The notes: generated by a model from the sequence alone, not told the origin. A stretch of DNA of 64,000 nucleotides from Progne subis subis (GCA_022316685.1 JAKJHU010000036.1:2739036-2803035), one strand, 5' to 3'; shown: positions 43,201 to 60,549, counted from the first letter of the stretch. Numbers and translations are program-made.

Positions 43201-45302
43201 TTGCTTTCTCTTGTCTGATGGATTGAGTGACTTTGTTGTTTGTTTTTTGGGTCTTCTTTAACTCTTCTCGTTATGTTTTATTTGCAACAAATGTATCATT
43301 ACAGTAGAAACTATATATGCCTCAAATTAACCAGAAAAAATGTGATTATACTGATACATGTTTTGCTTGTAGCTCCAGCTGCAGTAATATGAGACCTGCT
43401 TTATAATTCATCCACTGGGAATTTTGTGTCTATTTTGAAACCTTTGACGTGCCTATTAGAAGGTAACTGAACTATATACCAACACTCTCAAGTATGGTGA
43501 TGACAGATCATTTTTTTTTAAACCTTGTGGATATTTCTGTACTGAGACTTTCCTAGCATGTCTAAGAATGACAGGATTATAAATCACGCTTAATCACTAT
43601 GGCTTACCTGAATAACCATTGAAAACCTGTTTCACTGCTGCCTGGATGGCAGCAGAAGCAATTTTTGTTCTGCGAAGAGTACCTGGCTAGAGCCACCTCA
43701 AACCATCCTATACTTACACTAATCAGGATGGTATACTGTGTGTTGTGCTGGGTATCTCTGGTAATCTGCACAGCAAAAAAAGAGATTTGGGTTTTTTCAC
43801 ACAGGTTGTGGTTTCTCTTTCACTTTGAGTTAGTCTGCACTTTCTGTATTTTAAATGAGTCTCTGGTCATGTTCACATATGGGTAATTTGATATGCCCCT
43901 ATATCATAGGAGAGGCCCTCTGGTACGTGATATAGGTGTTGCCTGTGTTCCAGGCATGGTCTGCGTTCCTTTTCTTTAAGCCTCATCAGAGAGAAAGTAC
44001 GTGAGACACTTCACTGCTGCCATTCTGGGACACACTGAAGATGCATTGGCAACAGTTTGGAAACTGCTGGTTTGGCTGAAATCATAATGTCAAAGCCATG
44101 GCACAGATAATTGGCATAGTTTGTTTTCATACTGCTTTTTAAGGAAGCCCTGAAGCAGCTGGTGTTAAGACCCAAAAAAGTCTCTATTCTATCTCTTTTG
44201 CAGTAATTTCCCACCACCCCTACCTCCACCCCCACATTAGGCTGTTGTTCAAGCAGTCACTGGACTACTAATATAATTTTGATAATTGTCAGGAAGAGAG
44301 AAAATACTGAAGAAAGGAGTTTGTAAAATTGAAATGGAAAGTTGGTTAATACATTTTTTAAAAAAGGTGCCTAAGAATATAGATGAGAGAATATTGACAA
44401 CTACTGCTTCAGGGATGTATACGTGAGCTTAGCCAGTGCTGAGGAATCCATTCAGTGCAGGGTATCTGGGTGAGCAGCTGCATTGGGAGCCGAAGGTTGA
44501 GCTCTGGGTGGGGAGAACCCGAGGCAAGAGCCCGGGCACTGCCGACCCTTTGCACAACAAGGGGCCAGGGGACTGGACACTGACAGATCGGGCAGGAGCT
44601 GACAGCCCCCAGGCTTCTTCCATACTTGGTCTGTGAGGGTATAAAATATTGCTTTGTTCAGGGTCCTTCCTCAGAGGCACCAATTCGAGCTGTTATTTAG
44701 TTATTGTGCCACAATTTAATTATTTTAAGGAGCTGGACATCTGAGACTCTGCTATGGGAGACCTGGGGTTAATCAGGTGAGGAAACCCGGTGTGACTGTG
44801 GGAGTGTGGGAGTGTAGCTGCCAAGGGGCTTCAGTCCCAGCTCAGGGGGATGAGTGTGACTGCAAGGGTGGCTCCTGCAAGGAGGGAAATTTCCTTAATA
44901 TCAAAACACAGTGTAAATACATAATGGTGGCTGATAACTTTTTTCTAACTAAAAGAATTGAGTAGAAAGTGAATAATACATGATGCATATTGCCATTAAC
45001 AGACCAGTGGATGTAACTGAGTGTTTTCTGTTGCTACTTGTATGCTTGGAGACGGTATGCAGCCCCTGTTAGCAGGCATTGTACATTTTACAGCCAGAAA
45101 AGGAGAAAAACCCAAGCAAAATCCAAAAAATAAAAATCCACACGTTTCATGGTTCAGAACTCAGAATTCAGAGACTATTGAGACAAGATTAGGGTCATAT
45201 TAAGATGACTAAGATGGTCTGATGTTAGCTAGTCATGCACATAGTGAGAAGTCATTCAGTATTGTTGTAAACTTTTGAAGTTGTAAATTACAATTATTTT
45301 GT
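34216..45302. other. Intergenic, AT-rich, no gene recognised
   Basis: About 11 kb with only short open frames, none with recognisable domains. Contents that can be named are A runs (for example 40860-40875), an A/C-rich simple stretch at 39460-39510, a small CpG cluster with GGCGCGCC near 40261, and a GC-richer block at 44400-44900. Confidence 0.6.
44400..44900 (+). other. GC-rich block with TATA-like motif, possible degraded LTR
   Basis: A GC-rich segment stands out in AT-rich DNA. It has GTATAAAATA near 44638, then AT-rich sequence, then another GC-rich stretch. The layout resembles an LTR with a promoter, but no matching termini, poly(A) signal or target duplication were found. The class is uncertain. 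Confidence 0.25.
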
Positions 45303-45307
45303 GTGTA

Positions 45308-46762
45308 TGTCATGGGTTAGTACAGTTTAGTTTTTAGTTATAAAAGAATGTAAAATAATTCTCCAGGTTAAGACTTATCAGAGAGTTAGTTAGAATATTG
45401 ACATCTATTCTGACTACTGAAATTGTTAGTTGCGACTTTGAGAAGTACTATATAAAACTTCTTAATTTCTTGTAGGTGGGGTTTTTCCTTCTTCCTTTGG
45501 CTAGAGAGAGACAGGTAACATCGAGCTAGGCCTGCTGCTCCCTCCCTTTTTGGGGGGGGGAGCTGGCCTGAAGCCTGGCCAGATTCTATCGGCTCCCAGG
45601 TGAAGGGGGAGGAAGGGGAAGTTGCTATTTTTAGCAGCTGCTTTCTTCAGATTTCTTTAGAAAAAAAGAGAGATCTCTGATGGGCCGCTGATAAAAGCTA
45701 TGGATACTGCTTGAGCTAAGGCCACTCCAATTTGCACTGAGGGGTGGGCTGAGAAAGCATTTGTGATCCTGCCTAGTTTCTGTGATTTCAGACTGCTTGG
45801 GTGCTCCGATCTCTCATGTTTCTGTGAGTTCTTCTTCCTTCATCAGCTCGGCCTTGAAACTATCTAACACCAGGAGCCACAAAAAGAAAAACAAAGACTC
45901 TAAGTAGATTTAACTCTTTCTTAGCAGCATGAAGCTTCCAGAGCTCAGCCCTTCTCTGAGAGAGTAAGGAAAGACAGAGTGAACATAAAGAACAGCAGGA
46001 TGAAGTCAGTAAGCAAGAGTGAAAAGACTATTAAGACAGAAGGTTGAAGAGTTGGTTGTTCTATTCTTACTTGAGCCATGGAAATGAACTCTATATTTAA
46101 GTCATTCCTTTAAATCATGAAAAAGATATGCATTTGGGGAGATGCCTGTTTTAATTTGTGTGTAGATTTAAGCAAAAGTGTTTGTATTATCTCTGTAACT
46201 TGAAGTGAAAAATCTTTTGCTTTGGAGTTATTAATCTTTAAAAGGTGACACCCCAATATGTAAAAGTCTAAGACCCATGACCCATAAGCAGCTTGGGAAA
46301 CTGCTCCTGGGAGGGTCACAAAGGCAAGTTTCTCCAGGCAGTTGTTTTTGTGACAGTTTAAAACCCACAAAAGAACTGTTCTAAGTTGTCAGTGGGATCT
46401 ATGACTCAAAAAGATACTCTTTCCCCTAATGAATTAATGAAAGACTATTATCAGATAATGAAACTGACTGAAAATTACAAGTTTTGTCTCTTTATGTTGT
46501 TTTGTAAGAAAGTGAACAGTTTGTAAAAAGAGACAAAAGTTTTTAAAGTTTCATTCCATTTTAGTTTTTTTCCAACTTTCTGTTTTTCTATTCTTTTAGT
46601 GTAAGTTAATAAACTATTTGTTAATTTGAAAGTTAAGCCTGCTTTGTTTTTCTCCTAGTCTCTCTCTCACAAAAAGAGTAAGTACCAAAACCAAAATTTA
46701 GTAAACATAAAAATACTACACTGAGTAGTGTTTCTGCCGAATTTAAAATTAAAACTATGACA
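45308..46762 (+). mobile_element. Solo LTR (ERVL-like), 1455 bp, with 5-bp target duplication
   Basis: The element begins TGTCATGGGTT and ends with the complement of TGTCATAGTTT: a 6-bp perfect inverted terminus extending to 9 of 11 bases. It is flanked by the direct repeat GTGTA at 45303-45307 and 46763-46767. TATATAAAA lies near 45450 and AATAAA near 46607, both in the plus orientation. TG...CA ends, a 5-bp duplication and LTR-type signals support a solo LTR left by recombination between two LTRs. ERVL membership is inferred from the 5-bp duplication and the terminal sequence. No retroviral protein motif occurs inside. Confidence 0.85.
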
Positions 46763-49700
46763 GTGTATTACCACCATTCTCTGCTGAATAATGAATACTT
46801 CAGAATTAGTCGTGGAAAAACCAAAATTGCCATGGAAAAATACTCAAATCTTTTTGAAAGAGGTAAGTGTATTTTCACAAGGTCTAAGCATGAATTTCAG
46901 GTCTGGGATTTCTTCTGAGAAATGTGTGTGACACAGCCTAGATCTGCCTCGATGGTTATATGACTTAGTCAAGAGAATAAATGAGAGTGCAATTTCACTT
47001 TGTAGCTAAGCTGATGTAACTTAGAGCCTTGACACCTAAATGATATGTCCTGTTTCCTGTGGGTTGAATCAGAGAATCAAGTGGCCATGAAGTTAATTTG
47101 GTCAACTGGATGATTAAATAGGAAACAAACACAAAACAAAAGTTTTCCTGTGGACAGCTTCACTGCTTCCATTCCCCTTTCAACTATACAATGTGCTAGA
47201 TCCAATGCAATAAATCTGTGGATTGACAGAGGAGGAAAACAATTCTTTTGGCAGGTTTTACCAGCTGCATAGATTTAGCTTTGACATGGAATAATACTTT
47301 TCAAATTCCTGAACTCGGATATATGCTAAAGAGAAGAAATTAAAAGTTTAGTTTGGAATAGACTTCTCTTTTTTCTTTCATATCATCTATGCTGCAGTTT
47401 GTTTTATCCACACCAGTCACTATCTGATTCATAGGAATGTCATTCTGAACTGTTTTTAATGGATGCTGTTTCTTAAGAATATCCCAGAAGGAAAGGGGAA
47501 AGCAAGTGAGCCAGAGTTTCTGCTTCCATGGTGCATATGGGTGTGTGAATTTTGCTGGGTCTCATGACTCACTGCACAGCTTTGTGAGGTAAACTGGGCT
47601 GTGTTAGCTTGCAGAGCAAGTATAAACTATTTCCCATAAATAGCGATACCTCACTTTGTCTCTGATGACTGCACAGAGCTAAATTTAGACAAGGAGCTAA
47701 GATTGACTTTCTAAAAAGCTGCATTTCTTTACAACTGCCATTTCACTCACATGCACCCCTACCTTAGATGGTCAGGGGCCCCATTCAGACGGTGGGGAGG
47801 TGGAGGAGCCTATACTTGTGTATGCCTCTATATTCTAGTAATTGCAGTACTCCTACCTGTACATAGTGTGTACACACAATTAGGTTTTGTATGGTGAATA
47901 AGAATACATGTACATAAAGCAGCTGGGCAGTGATTTAATATCCTCTGTGCTAAATTAAAAACAGCATACCGAATTTAAAACAGTGTGCTTTTCACTTCAG
48001 GTCTCCTTAGGAATTGCACAGAGTGTGCCATGGAGACTGCCCGGTAACTGAGATAGACCTCCTAGCTCTTCCTGCTTTGCACAAAGGGGATCCCTGCGTG
48101 CTATTCACAGCTTCAGCAGCACAGGCTGTCTCCTGCTGAGAGTAGGAGTGTTCCTGTTTCAGGCGGCAGAGGACAGTAACACGACTCACTGGTATGAACC
48201 AGTTTGCAATCTTCTAACCCGTACTGTATTTTTAAGTATCTTACTTTTATTCTGGGCTGTGGGATAGCTGCAGGCTTTTACAGTTCGTATTCCCTTCATC
48301 TGCCCTCACTATCCTCTGGCATGGTAGCCGGACGGGACAGGATGTCCCGTCAGCCCTGGCTCCCTGGCCTTGTGAGATTTGGCCTCAGTGCAAAGAGCTG
48401 ACTCAACACCTGCTCTGGGTTTAAAGGGGCCGAAGTCTACTTTGTACAGCGTGTGGTACAAGCTTTTAACCTCTGAAATGCCATTCCTCTGAGCTGTGCC
48501 TTGCAAAACCACAGCAGTTGTTTCTCCCAGGGACTGTGAGGAGCAGCGGTGTGTGTGGAGTGACCTCCCCCGTAATACTGCCGAGCTGATAGATCCTGCC
48601 AGGGAATCGCTGCCCGTGGGAAAGTCATGTGCACTGGTTTTTAGCATTCCTCTGGATTTTGTTTAGAAACTGCTGGAGAAACCAAACATGTTTTTCAGCA
48701 TTTCATTTTGATAAGAAATTAGTAAAGAATGAATGCTTTATAACATCCAGGGCCAGGAATGTACTCAGTTCCCAAAAGCTCTAACATAACCTACCATATG
48801 CGATGGCAAGATGAGTCTGTGATATAAAATTTCTCCTCCCATCTTTCATTTTTAGCCTGACTCTTTATTGGTTAGAGTTTAGGACTGACTATTCCATTTC
48901 CTTCCACACCTCTCTTAGTTATATTATGCCAGCTTTTTGGTTTTCAGTAAAATATACTTAATCATCTGGTGTGAAAGATGTGATTTATACAGCAAGATGC
49001 ATGATTATTGGTTAAAATTGGTTAAAATATTTGTGAATTCAGATTGACTCCTGTAACTAAGGAGACCTTTAGCTGATACAAGTACACTGAAGTCAAGGAG
49101 AGATTTCCTAACAAAGCTATTATACCAAGAATTATGGTATAAGAAAATTAATTTTTGATTACACAGATCTTCTAAGTAATGTAAACTTATGGAAATTAAG
49201 GCTTGAAGAGGATTTTGGGTATGTATAGATCAGTAAGCATTATTGGTACTTGAACCATTCTTGCAAGGTACTTAGGTGCTTTTAAGGAATTGGGTAATGA
49301 CAGATGTTCCATCAGCTGACCACAGAATCTGTGTTTTTACCTCTAGATATAATCTTGAAGCATCATTCCCAAGATGGACAAAGTATCCCAGCAAAGGCTT
49401 TAATGAGTACTAAGTAAAGTGAAAGGTTTGTTTTACATATCTTACAGCACTTCTGTTCATACACCTCGTATGTTTGCTTTTTTCACAAGAGCATGGCAAT
49501 GTTGACTCATGTTCAGTTAGTGATCCTCTCTAACCTCAGATCCTTTTATACAGGACTGCTGCGTAACTGCTGCTTCTCCTGTGTTTTTGCAGTGAACTGT
49601 TCCTTACAAAGGACAAATGTTAACCTTTATTTCCTAATTATTTTAGCCCTTTTTTTCTTTACTTGCCCAGATTATTCTGAGTAATGTTCTTGACTTCTGA

Positions 49701-52208
49701 AGTGGTCAGAGGTGTTCCCTGTCCTTTTTTCCCCCAAAGTGTGCAATTTAAAATTATACCTTTATATCTTTATAACTATATATTTGTATGGTGGATTAAT
49801 GTCTGTGCCCACAGAAAACTGATTTGATACCAGTCAGTTTCATAGTCATCATAGCAATCACTTTGAGCATGTCATCTTCAGCTGGTCTCCTGCACTTGCA
49901 TTATTTTGTCCAGTTTGCTGAGCTTACTGAGCTGAGCTGAGCTGAGGAAGTTGCCCATAAAAAGCATCAAATCTTCCCTTAAGTTAAATGATACCCATAT
50001 TTTCCCCATCCATGAGCCTGTTAGACCTGTCACAGTAAACAAGATCATTTTGATGCAATCAGCTCCTAACAAGTCTAGGGTTGTTACTTATCAACCTAGT
50101 ATCTTCCAAAAATAGTTCGTTTGTTCCAATATAGTTCTTCAGGAATTGAAATTAGATCAACTGTTCTGTAACTGCTCAGCTCATGTGTGTGGTTTTTCTC
50201 TTTTTTTCTTCTTCATTTATTACTTTCCTGATTTTTTGTCTATTTATTTAGTGTTCTAGAACCTTCACATTCCATGGCTTTCCACAATAAACAGTAGTGG
50301 TTCTGAGATAGCTGGCCAAGTACTTCAGAGAGACTGTATTAAGAGAAGTCTGACTAAAAATATAGATTATCATTTTAAGTAAATGGCCCCTCCTGTTCCC
50401 TCTCCCTCCAACCAAATCAAGTTCTGGATCCTGTATTGTGTTTGGGAGTTTTTAACTAACATAATTAAATATTGAGCATTTCTTCATATGTTGGCTTCCT
50501 GCTTTAACCAAGCTGCTACCACTGCTCATTGACAATTACAAATAAGGGATTTCTATTTCTACCTTAATTTAAGGACCAACAGCCTTGAACCTTCTTGTGT
50601 CTGCACCCAGACTTGTGGTTCTTCCTTTACAGAATTTACAAGTCTTGCAGAATCCTGGGAACTAAGCCAAACTGTCTTTCAGTAAACTCAGTATAGATTG
50701 AGCGGGTCAAGTGTAAGTACATTTCCAGATCTAGATTTATTCCCATAGTTCTTCTCTGAAACCTTTCCAAAGTTTAATAGTCTCAAATCTAAATTCACTG
50801 AATAAATGTCAGGCATATGCTATAGTCACTAAATCTGAGCAAGGCTTCTAAGTGACTTGACTTGCACCATGTCTGGTTACTGTGGTTACCACAGAGTAAG
50901 AACTATGTACATGTGATTGCAGTGGAAGGTGAGCCTATGGCTGGAGTGATGCCAAGAGTCAAAACCGGAGCAGTGTGAAGATGGGAGAGTGAACAGTGAA
51001 CAGCTGGATATATCTGTGCCATCCTTACTAGCCCAGGTCTCAGGAACAGCCTTCTTTCTCCTTCAACCCACCCATCCACTGGCTCCAATCTGGAGCATAC
51101 TTTTGTGGTCTGCACCAAAATCACTTTTAATAAGTTTCTCTCCCTTGCAGCTCTAACCTGCACCTCAGGGGTTTTTTATTCATATAAACTCCTTCTAGGG
51201 CAGGTTATATACTATAGCGAGAGGGGCAGCAAAATTAACCTGATGAGTGGACACAAAGCAAAGTTATTTAAGCATAGTTGCTGTGAGGGCTCAGAGGAGA
51301 ATTCTAAGATGCATGGGTGAGGATTTGAAGTCCCACTTAAAGGTTTTGTCACAGGCTTATCAGCACAAGAGGATTAATAAGTTGCTTTTGACAAAATGAT
51401 TTTTATCAGAAGAGACCAGAGGTTTAAAATGGAATTTTGAAGGTTCATGATAAATTCAGAACAAAAGTCACACCATCCTCACCCAGTGGATTTTGGTTCA
51501 GTAACTGACATTTTCTTCACGCAGAATGCACTGTTTATATATATATATATGTAAAATGCTCCCATTTAGGACATTCTTTCAACTGAATAGAAGGGCTTAC
51601 CATTAATTTAGGATGTCCAAAGGTGGTGAGATAGAGTAAAAATTACCCTGTTTGCTGTTGGAAAATACTAATACAAAACCACAGAACACTTTAACAAATT
51701 ATGTTCCTCCATAATCGTGGTTACTTCGTCAGCCCTTCACCTTTATTCTGAATGAGTGTCTAGTAATTCTCCTTTTTGCCTGGAGCCAGGTCATCAGCTG
51801 GTGTAAATTAGCCTAGCATTAATGAGGCATATGAAGTTTTGTCAGATGTCTGCAAGTGAAGGGTTACTTCTTGTTTAAGCTACTGTCTACATGTATCTGC
51901 CCTTTTGCTGTTTAGTTCCAGAACACTCTTAACAAAGCAGTCACCTGTGAGGTTGTTTTTTTTCCTGCTTAGGACACTTCTGCTCTAAATTAAATACTTT
52001 CATTTTCTAGCTCACCAATGCAGACCTCCACAGAACAGGAGGGTTTAAATACAACTGTTAGTTCTGGTCACATCCCAGTATGAGCTGACCACTCTGTCTG
52101 ATCCTAAACCTTCAGTATGACAGTTCAGCCAGTACTAAACCTTCAACATAAGTGAGCTCTCTCATAAGTGCTATGGATAAATATGGTTTGAAAAGACTGT
52201 CCAAAGGA

Positions 52209-52253
<45 letters not shown>
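52209..52253. repeat. (AT)14 microsatellite followed by T18
   Basis: A pure dinucleotide tract runs directly into a poly(T) run. It is likely length-variable between individuals. Confidence 0.95.
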
Positions 52254-52255
<2 letters not shown>

Positions 52256-54970
52256 GCAGGCTATTCTCTAAGCCATTAGTCCATCTCCTATTATAAATGC
52301 TGTAACTACTACGTCAGTGCTTCCCAGAGGATACTTCTTTCAGGGGCAACAATGACTTTTAAAGAGGCTCTTGTTCAGCTATTCAGAAGACTCTGAAATT
52401 GTAACTGCTCCTTCATCCCAGTGATATTCTCAACAGTTTTGAAGTCCACTGTCTTGTATGTCCTACTGAAAAACCTTCTTTTGTGAGTCTATAAGCAAGG
52501 TCAGCTATGAGATCAGACAAGGAAACTTTATTTAGTCCAAGTCTTAACTTCCAAGGATGGAATTTGTACTGTCTACTATGACAGTGTGTTTACTTAAGTA
52601 TGTTTACTGTTGTCTCTCTTACCAGACTTTTTTTTTTTTTTAATATAAAAATGCCAGCTACTTGTACAGAGCTAAGTAACTTTCAAAAGTAGTGTTTTTC
52701 AATTACTTTAGATTACCTCACCGTGTTCAGTTAAACCTTGGTTTAGGCAGGTTTTCTGTCTATTCATATATGAATAACACCATTATTTTATTGTTCTTTT
52801 ATTTCATAAACAGATGACAGTAAAAACTGATAGTAAATGTTAAGATCATGTATGAAAAAGGGTTTTGTAACAGATGTAGATTCTTTTTATTGCTATTAAG
52901 ATCTAATGCATTAAAGAACATTTATAGATGGAAGCAAGGCTGTATGCTCATGCTATAGTTTATATTGAACTTTGGATGAATATATGTACCCTGCTAATTG
53001 TAATATAGGGATTAGAAAACCTTTCACAGTAAGTATGAGGCTAAATATATCACAGAATGGTGCTGCGTACCAGAATCCAGTTCTGCTGATCACCAGTTAC
53101 TACTGGTAACTTTGGACTGCTTTTCCAAATCTGAAAGTGGCCTCAGGAAATCTGAGTGCCTCTTTGATATACAGTGAGCTTGATACACTCTATTTATCAG
53201 ATCTGTGTTTCAAGTCTTGTGCTTATAAAGTCTGTTTGCTCATACTCCCGAATGACCTTGGTCATCACAGTTAAAGTGGTTGTATAAGCACTACTTACCT
53301 TCATCTTTGCACAGGAGTCTGACGGACAAAATCCCCATATGTATATGGTAGAGAGTTAGAATTCTTTAGAGGTGCTCAGTGAGCACATCTTTTATCTCCT
53401 AGCATGATTTCACTGGCTGTGACTGTTCTAAGCTTATAGCCCATTCTCTGTGTGCTGGAGCCACATGCTAAAATGGAAGTAATGCTGCAGTAGCTACTGT
53501 GAATTCAAAATCCAGTTAACATATACTTTTTAAAGTTAAAAAAATTGGCTTAGATACTGACAGCATTACTTTTATTTTAATATCTCATTTGATCTGAGAC
53601 TCAAAACCCTTTTAAAATGGTGTTTTCTGCATAGGTTTCTGCAATACAAATGCTTTAGAGCATTCTGTGTGTTCTTACACTGGAGACATATGTGGACATA
53701 GAATATTTCAGTTTAGCATATGCTCATATTGAAGGAGAATGATTATTTTTTGCCTACAAAGTTCTCCTATTTCTGAAGTCAGCTGGGACTGAATAACCCC
53801 TATTTCAATGCCTAAATGTCCTTGACTTCTTAAAATATCTTATCTCTGTTCCTTCCTAAACATTACATATTAAAGTGATTTGTTGTATCAAATTAATCAA
53901 ATCTAAAATTTTTACAGGCTCATTGCACACTGGATTTAGTCCACTGTAGGCCTATTTGTCTGAGAGGATTCTTCAGAATGCATTTCCACTGTATTATCTG
54001 AGGCTACTCATATATCAGAAGCTCCCCAGCTGTATAAATATTTGTGAGATTGATAATAGGAATGTTCTAATAGAATAGGCAAGAAAAGATACACTAATTG
54101 TTGAGAGAATAAAAACATGTATTGGTCAAACTAAAGAGGAAATAATAAAATTATTTTGAAAACTCATTTAAAGAAGTGGAGGGGGAGAACAACTGCTGTA
54201 GATTTAAACTAGGACTGTGTTGAAAAATTTGTATCACAAATTCAGCTTTCATAGCTTTCAGCTATGTAGATACCAGAAAAAAATTACTTCCTTAAGAAAT
54301 ACCTGTTTCTAAGAGCCTTTATTTATTAAATAGTATTTTAAGAAAAGTATCTTTAAAAAATTAGAATTTCCTTCCTTCTCTTCCAGTTCAGGCACAAATA
54401 ATTGACTACATTTGGGGAGTATTAAAACTACCTTTTTATGAAAATGGATTCTTTGACAGATCAGTCCATTAAAAATACCCCCCTACTGAAATACATTTGA
54501 GACGGTAACTTCAAACCATCTCAAAGAATAATGCTTTTAAAACTGTTTACAGTCTGCTTTATAAAAGACCCTAAAGAAGTGCTTCCTAGATTTCTTGTCA
54601 AATATTACACTTTGGTCTTCAAACCGAGCCACTTCACAGTAATGCATTTCCATTTCCAGAAAACAGACCACCTTCCTTTCCCTGCCCTTTTATTACTATG
54701 TCTTCATTGGCAGTGTCTTCTCTAGTAACTGCTCCTGAAGGTTAGTTTTGAGGAAAGCCGAACCATCTCCACCGTCCCTCCACCCCAACCGCTAATCTCT
54801 GCTGAAAAACATAGGAAGGGGTAAGAGAGAATTTGATTTGTTTTTTCCTTTCTTAAAAAAACCATTTTGTTTAATATCTGAACCTTTTTTTTCAGGGTCC
54901 TACTCTGAAACTGGCTATTTTTGTAAAAGGTATATTCTAAACCCAGCATCTTCTCTAATGACATTTTGAA

Positions 54971-54993
54971 TTTTTTTTTTTTTTTTTTTTTTT
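54971..54993. repeat. Poly(T) run, 23 bases
   Basis: Uninterrupted T run; no target duplication or element body was recognised next to it. Confidence 0.9.
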
Positions 54994-55805
54994 ACAAAAT
55001 GCATGGTTTTAATCTTTCATGTGGGAAAAAATACCGTATCTCATTGAAACACTTCCATATCAAACCATGAAATACTAACTTTATTGCTCTCTAATGAATT
55101 TAATGCTGGTTTTATCTCAGCTAGTGAAACTTGAAGGCGAATAGAAGGGTACATTTGTAGATGCATGAGGTAGGGGTTTTTTAATTAATTTGCTGATGGT
55201 GTTCTTTTTTTTTGTTTTTGAACAAGAGGCTGTTTCCATGCTTTACAACTGCAACCTGAAGAGCATTCCAAGAAATGAATGGATTATAGTTGTCTATAGA
55301 TAAGTAACTATTTCTGACAGGCATATGATGTAGCTGAGTAAGAACATGGACTACATAGCTTTGCACATAATTTAAAAATAACAGAGATAGTTCAGCTTCT
55401 CGGATTAATTTCTCTTGAATGGGTATAGGAGATGTTGAATATTTAATGGTTTTTCTTATGTCAGTTACAAGCGACTAAACCATAAAAAACCCACTGGAAT
55501 CACAAGGGCCTTTATTTCTGATATTGTGAGTTGTTTTGTGACTCCTCATTGCCATGATTCTAAAAATAATTTGCCAGGGCTGCGGGTTTTCCCATGTGAA
55601 AATACAGTATGGGGGCACTTCTGGCAGTCAGGGTTTCTTCCAGAGACCCCATCTCCTGAATGCTTCTGTGACTGATATATTTGCAGTTCAGACGCATGTT
55701 GCTGGAAGTGCGTCCGCCTTGATTTGTATTTTTGTGCGTAATTTTTCTAAGACGAGTCAACTTTTGTCCTCTAATGGTACAACAAAGAAAGTGGGGTTTT
55801 CTTGG

Positions 55806-55837
55806 TTTTTTTTTTTTTTTTTTTTGGTTTTTTTTTT
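55806..55837. repeat. Poly(T) double run
   Basis: T20, then GG, then T10. About 250 bp before the EEF1A1 CpG island begins. Confidence 0.9.
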
Positions 55838-56439
55838 AAGCCAAACGATGGCTTCTTTTTCTGATGTAATAAGCTTCCAGAAATTCCTGATCTCCTCCTC
55901 CTTCTCCACCTTAGATTCTGGGAGACTTGCAACGTACTGGGGGAGGGGGAATCTCGTATTCCATGATGTTTCGCCGACATTTGTTAGTTGCCGGCTCTAC
56001 TGAAACTCACTGAACGTTTCTAATCTCGCTGATTGCATTCTTTTGTGTCCCTAATGAGAAATACAATTAGTTCGCCGGGGGCTGTTCCCCGGGGACTTCC
56101 GTCAGCTGCCGCATCCCTCCGGCCTGGCCACGACGCCGGGCCAGCCGCTCCCCGGTGCCCAGGCCCGAGCCGCTGGGCCCTGCAGGGGGGCCGCGGCTGG
56201 TGTCGGCGCTGCCCCGCTTCCTCCCGGACAAGGCGGCCACTCCCGCCCGCCCTCCCGCTCTCCATCCCAGCGCGGGACAGGCACCGGTCCCTTCCCGGCG
56301 CGGCCCCCCAGCACAGCGCATGCCGCGGCCGGGCCCCACTCCCCGCGGCCGGGCCGGGTCCCGCTCGGGCCGAGGGTCCCGCACGGCCCTGACGGGGGCG
56401 GGGGCGCTCCGTGCCCGGGCGGGGCCGCGAGGCCGCCGG

Positions 56440-56510
56440 GAGCGGTGACGTGTCCCCGAGGCCCCGCCCCCCGCAAGGGTATATAAGGGGCGGCGCTCAC
56501 GCTGTCGGTC
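56440..56510 (+). promoter_or_regulatory. EEF1A1: EEF1A1 core promoter: GC box, TATA box, TOP start
   Basis: A GC box (CCCCGCCCCCC, 56462-56472) is followed by TATATAAG at 56480. Thirty bases later a C at 56510 starts CTTTTTCGC, the 5' terminal oligopyrimidine form known for eEF1A mRNA. A CRE-like TGACGT lies just upstream, near 56446. The whole lies in a CpG island of about 56080-57560. TOP mRNAs are translated under mTOR/LARP1 control (established knowledge). Confidence 0.92.
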
Positions 56511-56545
56511 TTTTTCGCTCCGGGTTTGCCGCCGTCGCCGGGCAG
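56510..56545 (+). other. EEF1A1: EEF1A1 noncoding exon 1
   Basis: A 36-nt leader exon from the TOP start to GGGCAG, followed by GTGAGG. It joins the acceptor at 57277-57278, so exon 2 begins at 57279 with GTGTCG, as in the human gene. Confidence 0.88.
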
Positions 56546-56917
56546 GTGAGGCGCGTTCGCAGGGCCGCGCTGGGCCGGGGTCAGCTCGCCCCGGAGGCCC
56601 GGCGAGTGCCGAGCTGGGGCGTGGTGGGGGCGAGGGGAGGGGGAGTGGTACGAGGGGCCGGGGGTGCCAGCGGGAACCGGGGCGGACGGACGGGCAGGAG
56701 AGCGCGGGGCAGCGGGATGGCGGCGCATCGTTCTCCTCGATTGCCATGTGCACATCCCCGTCGTACGGGCTGAGGTCTGGGGAGCGGCGTTTCCAGGCGG
56801 GCGTGAGGCGGAAGGCGCCCGGCAGCCTCCCTTTATGCCCCGCGAGCGGCGGCGCGGGGCCGTGCGGGGACCGTCGGCGGGTGCCGTCGGGGGGAAGGGG
56901 GGCCGAGGCACGAGTGA

Positions 56918-60549
<3,632 letters not shown>

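Larger units (their letters stand above)
46768..56079. other. Intergenic, AT-rich, no gene recognised
   Basis: No gene-like pattern. Simple sequences: TA repeats at 51536-51551, (AT)14 plus T18 at 52209-52253, T23 at 54971-54993, and T runs at 55806-55837. A perfect 8-bp inverted repeat (GACGGGAC, 5-nt loop) is at 48331-48351, and a short GAGCT repeat is near 49930. Confidence 0.6.

Noticed and set aside
55554..56003. 149-codon plus-strand open frame before the EEF1A1 island
   Set aside because: Its length comes from a poly(T) tract read as Phe. There is no domain, and it ends before the promoter.
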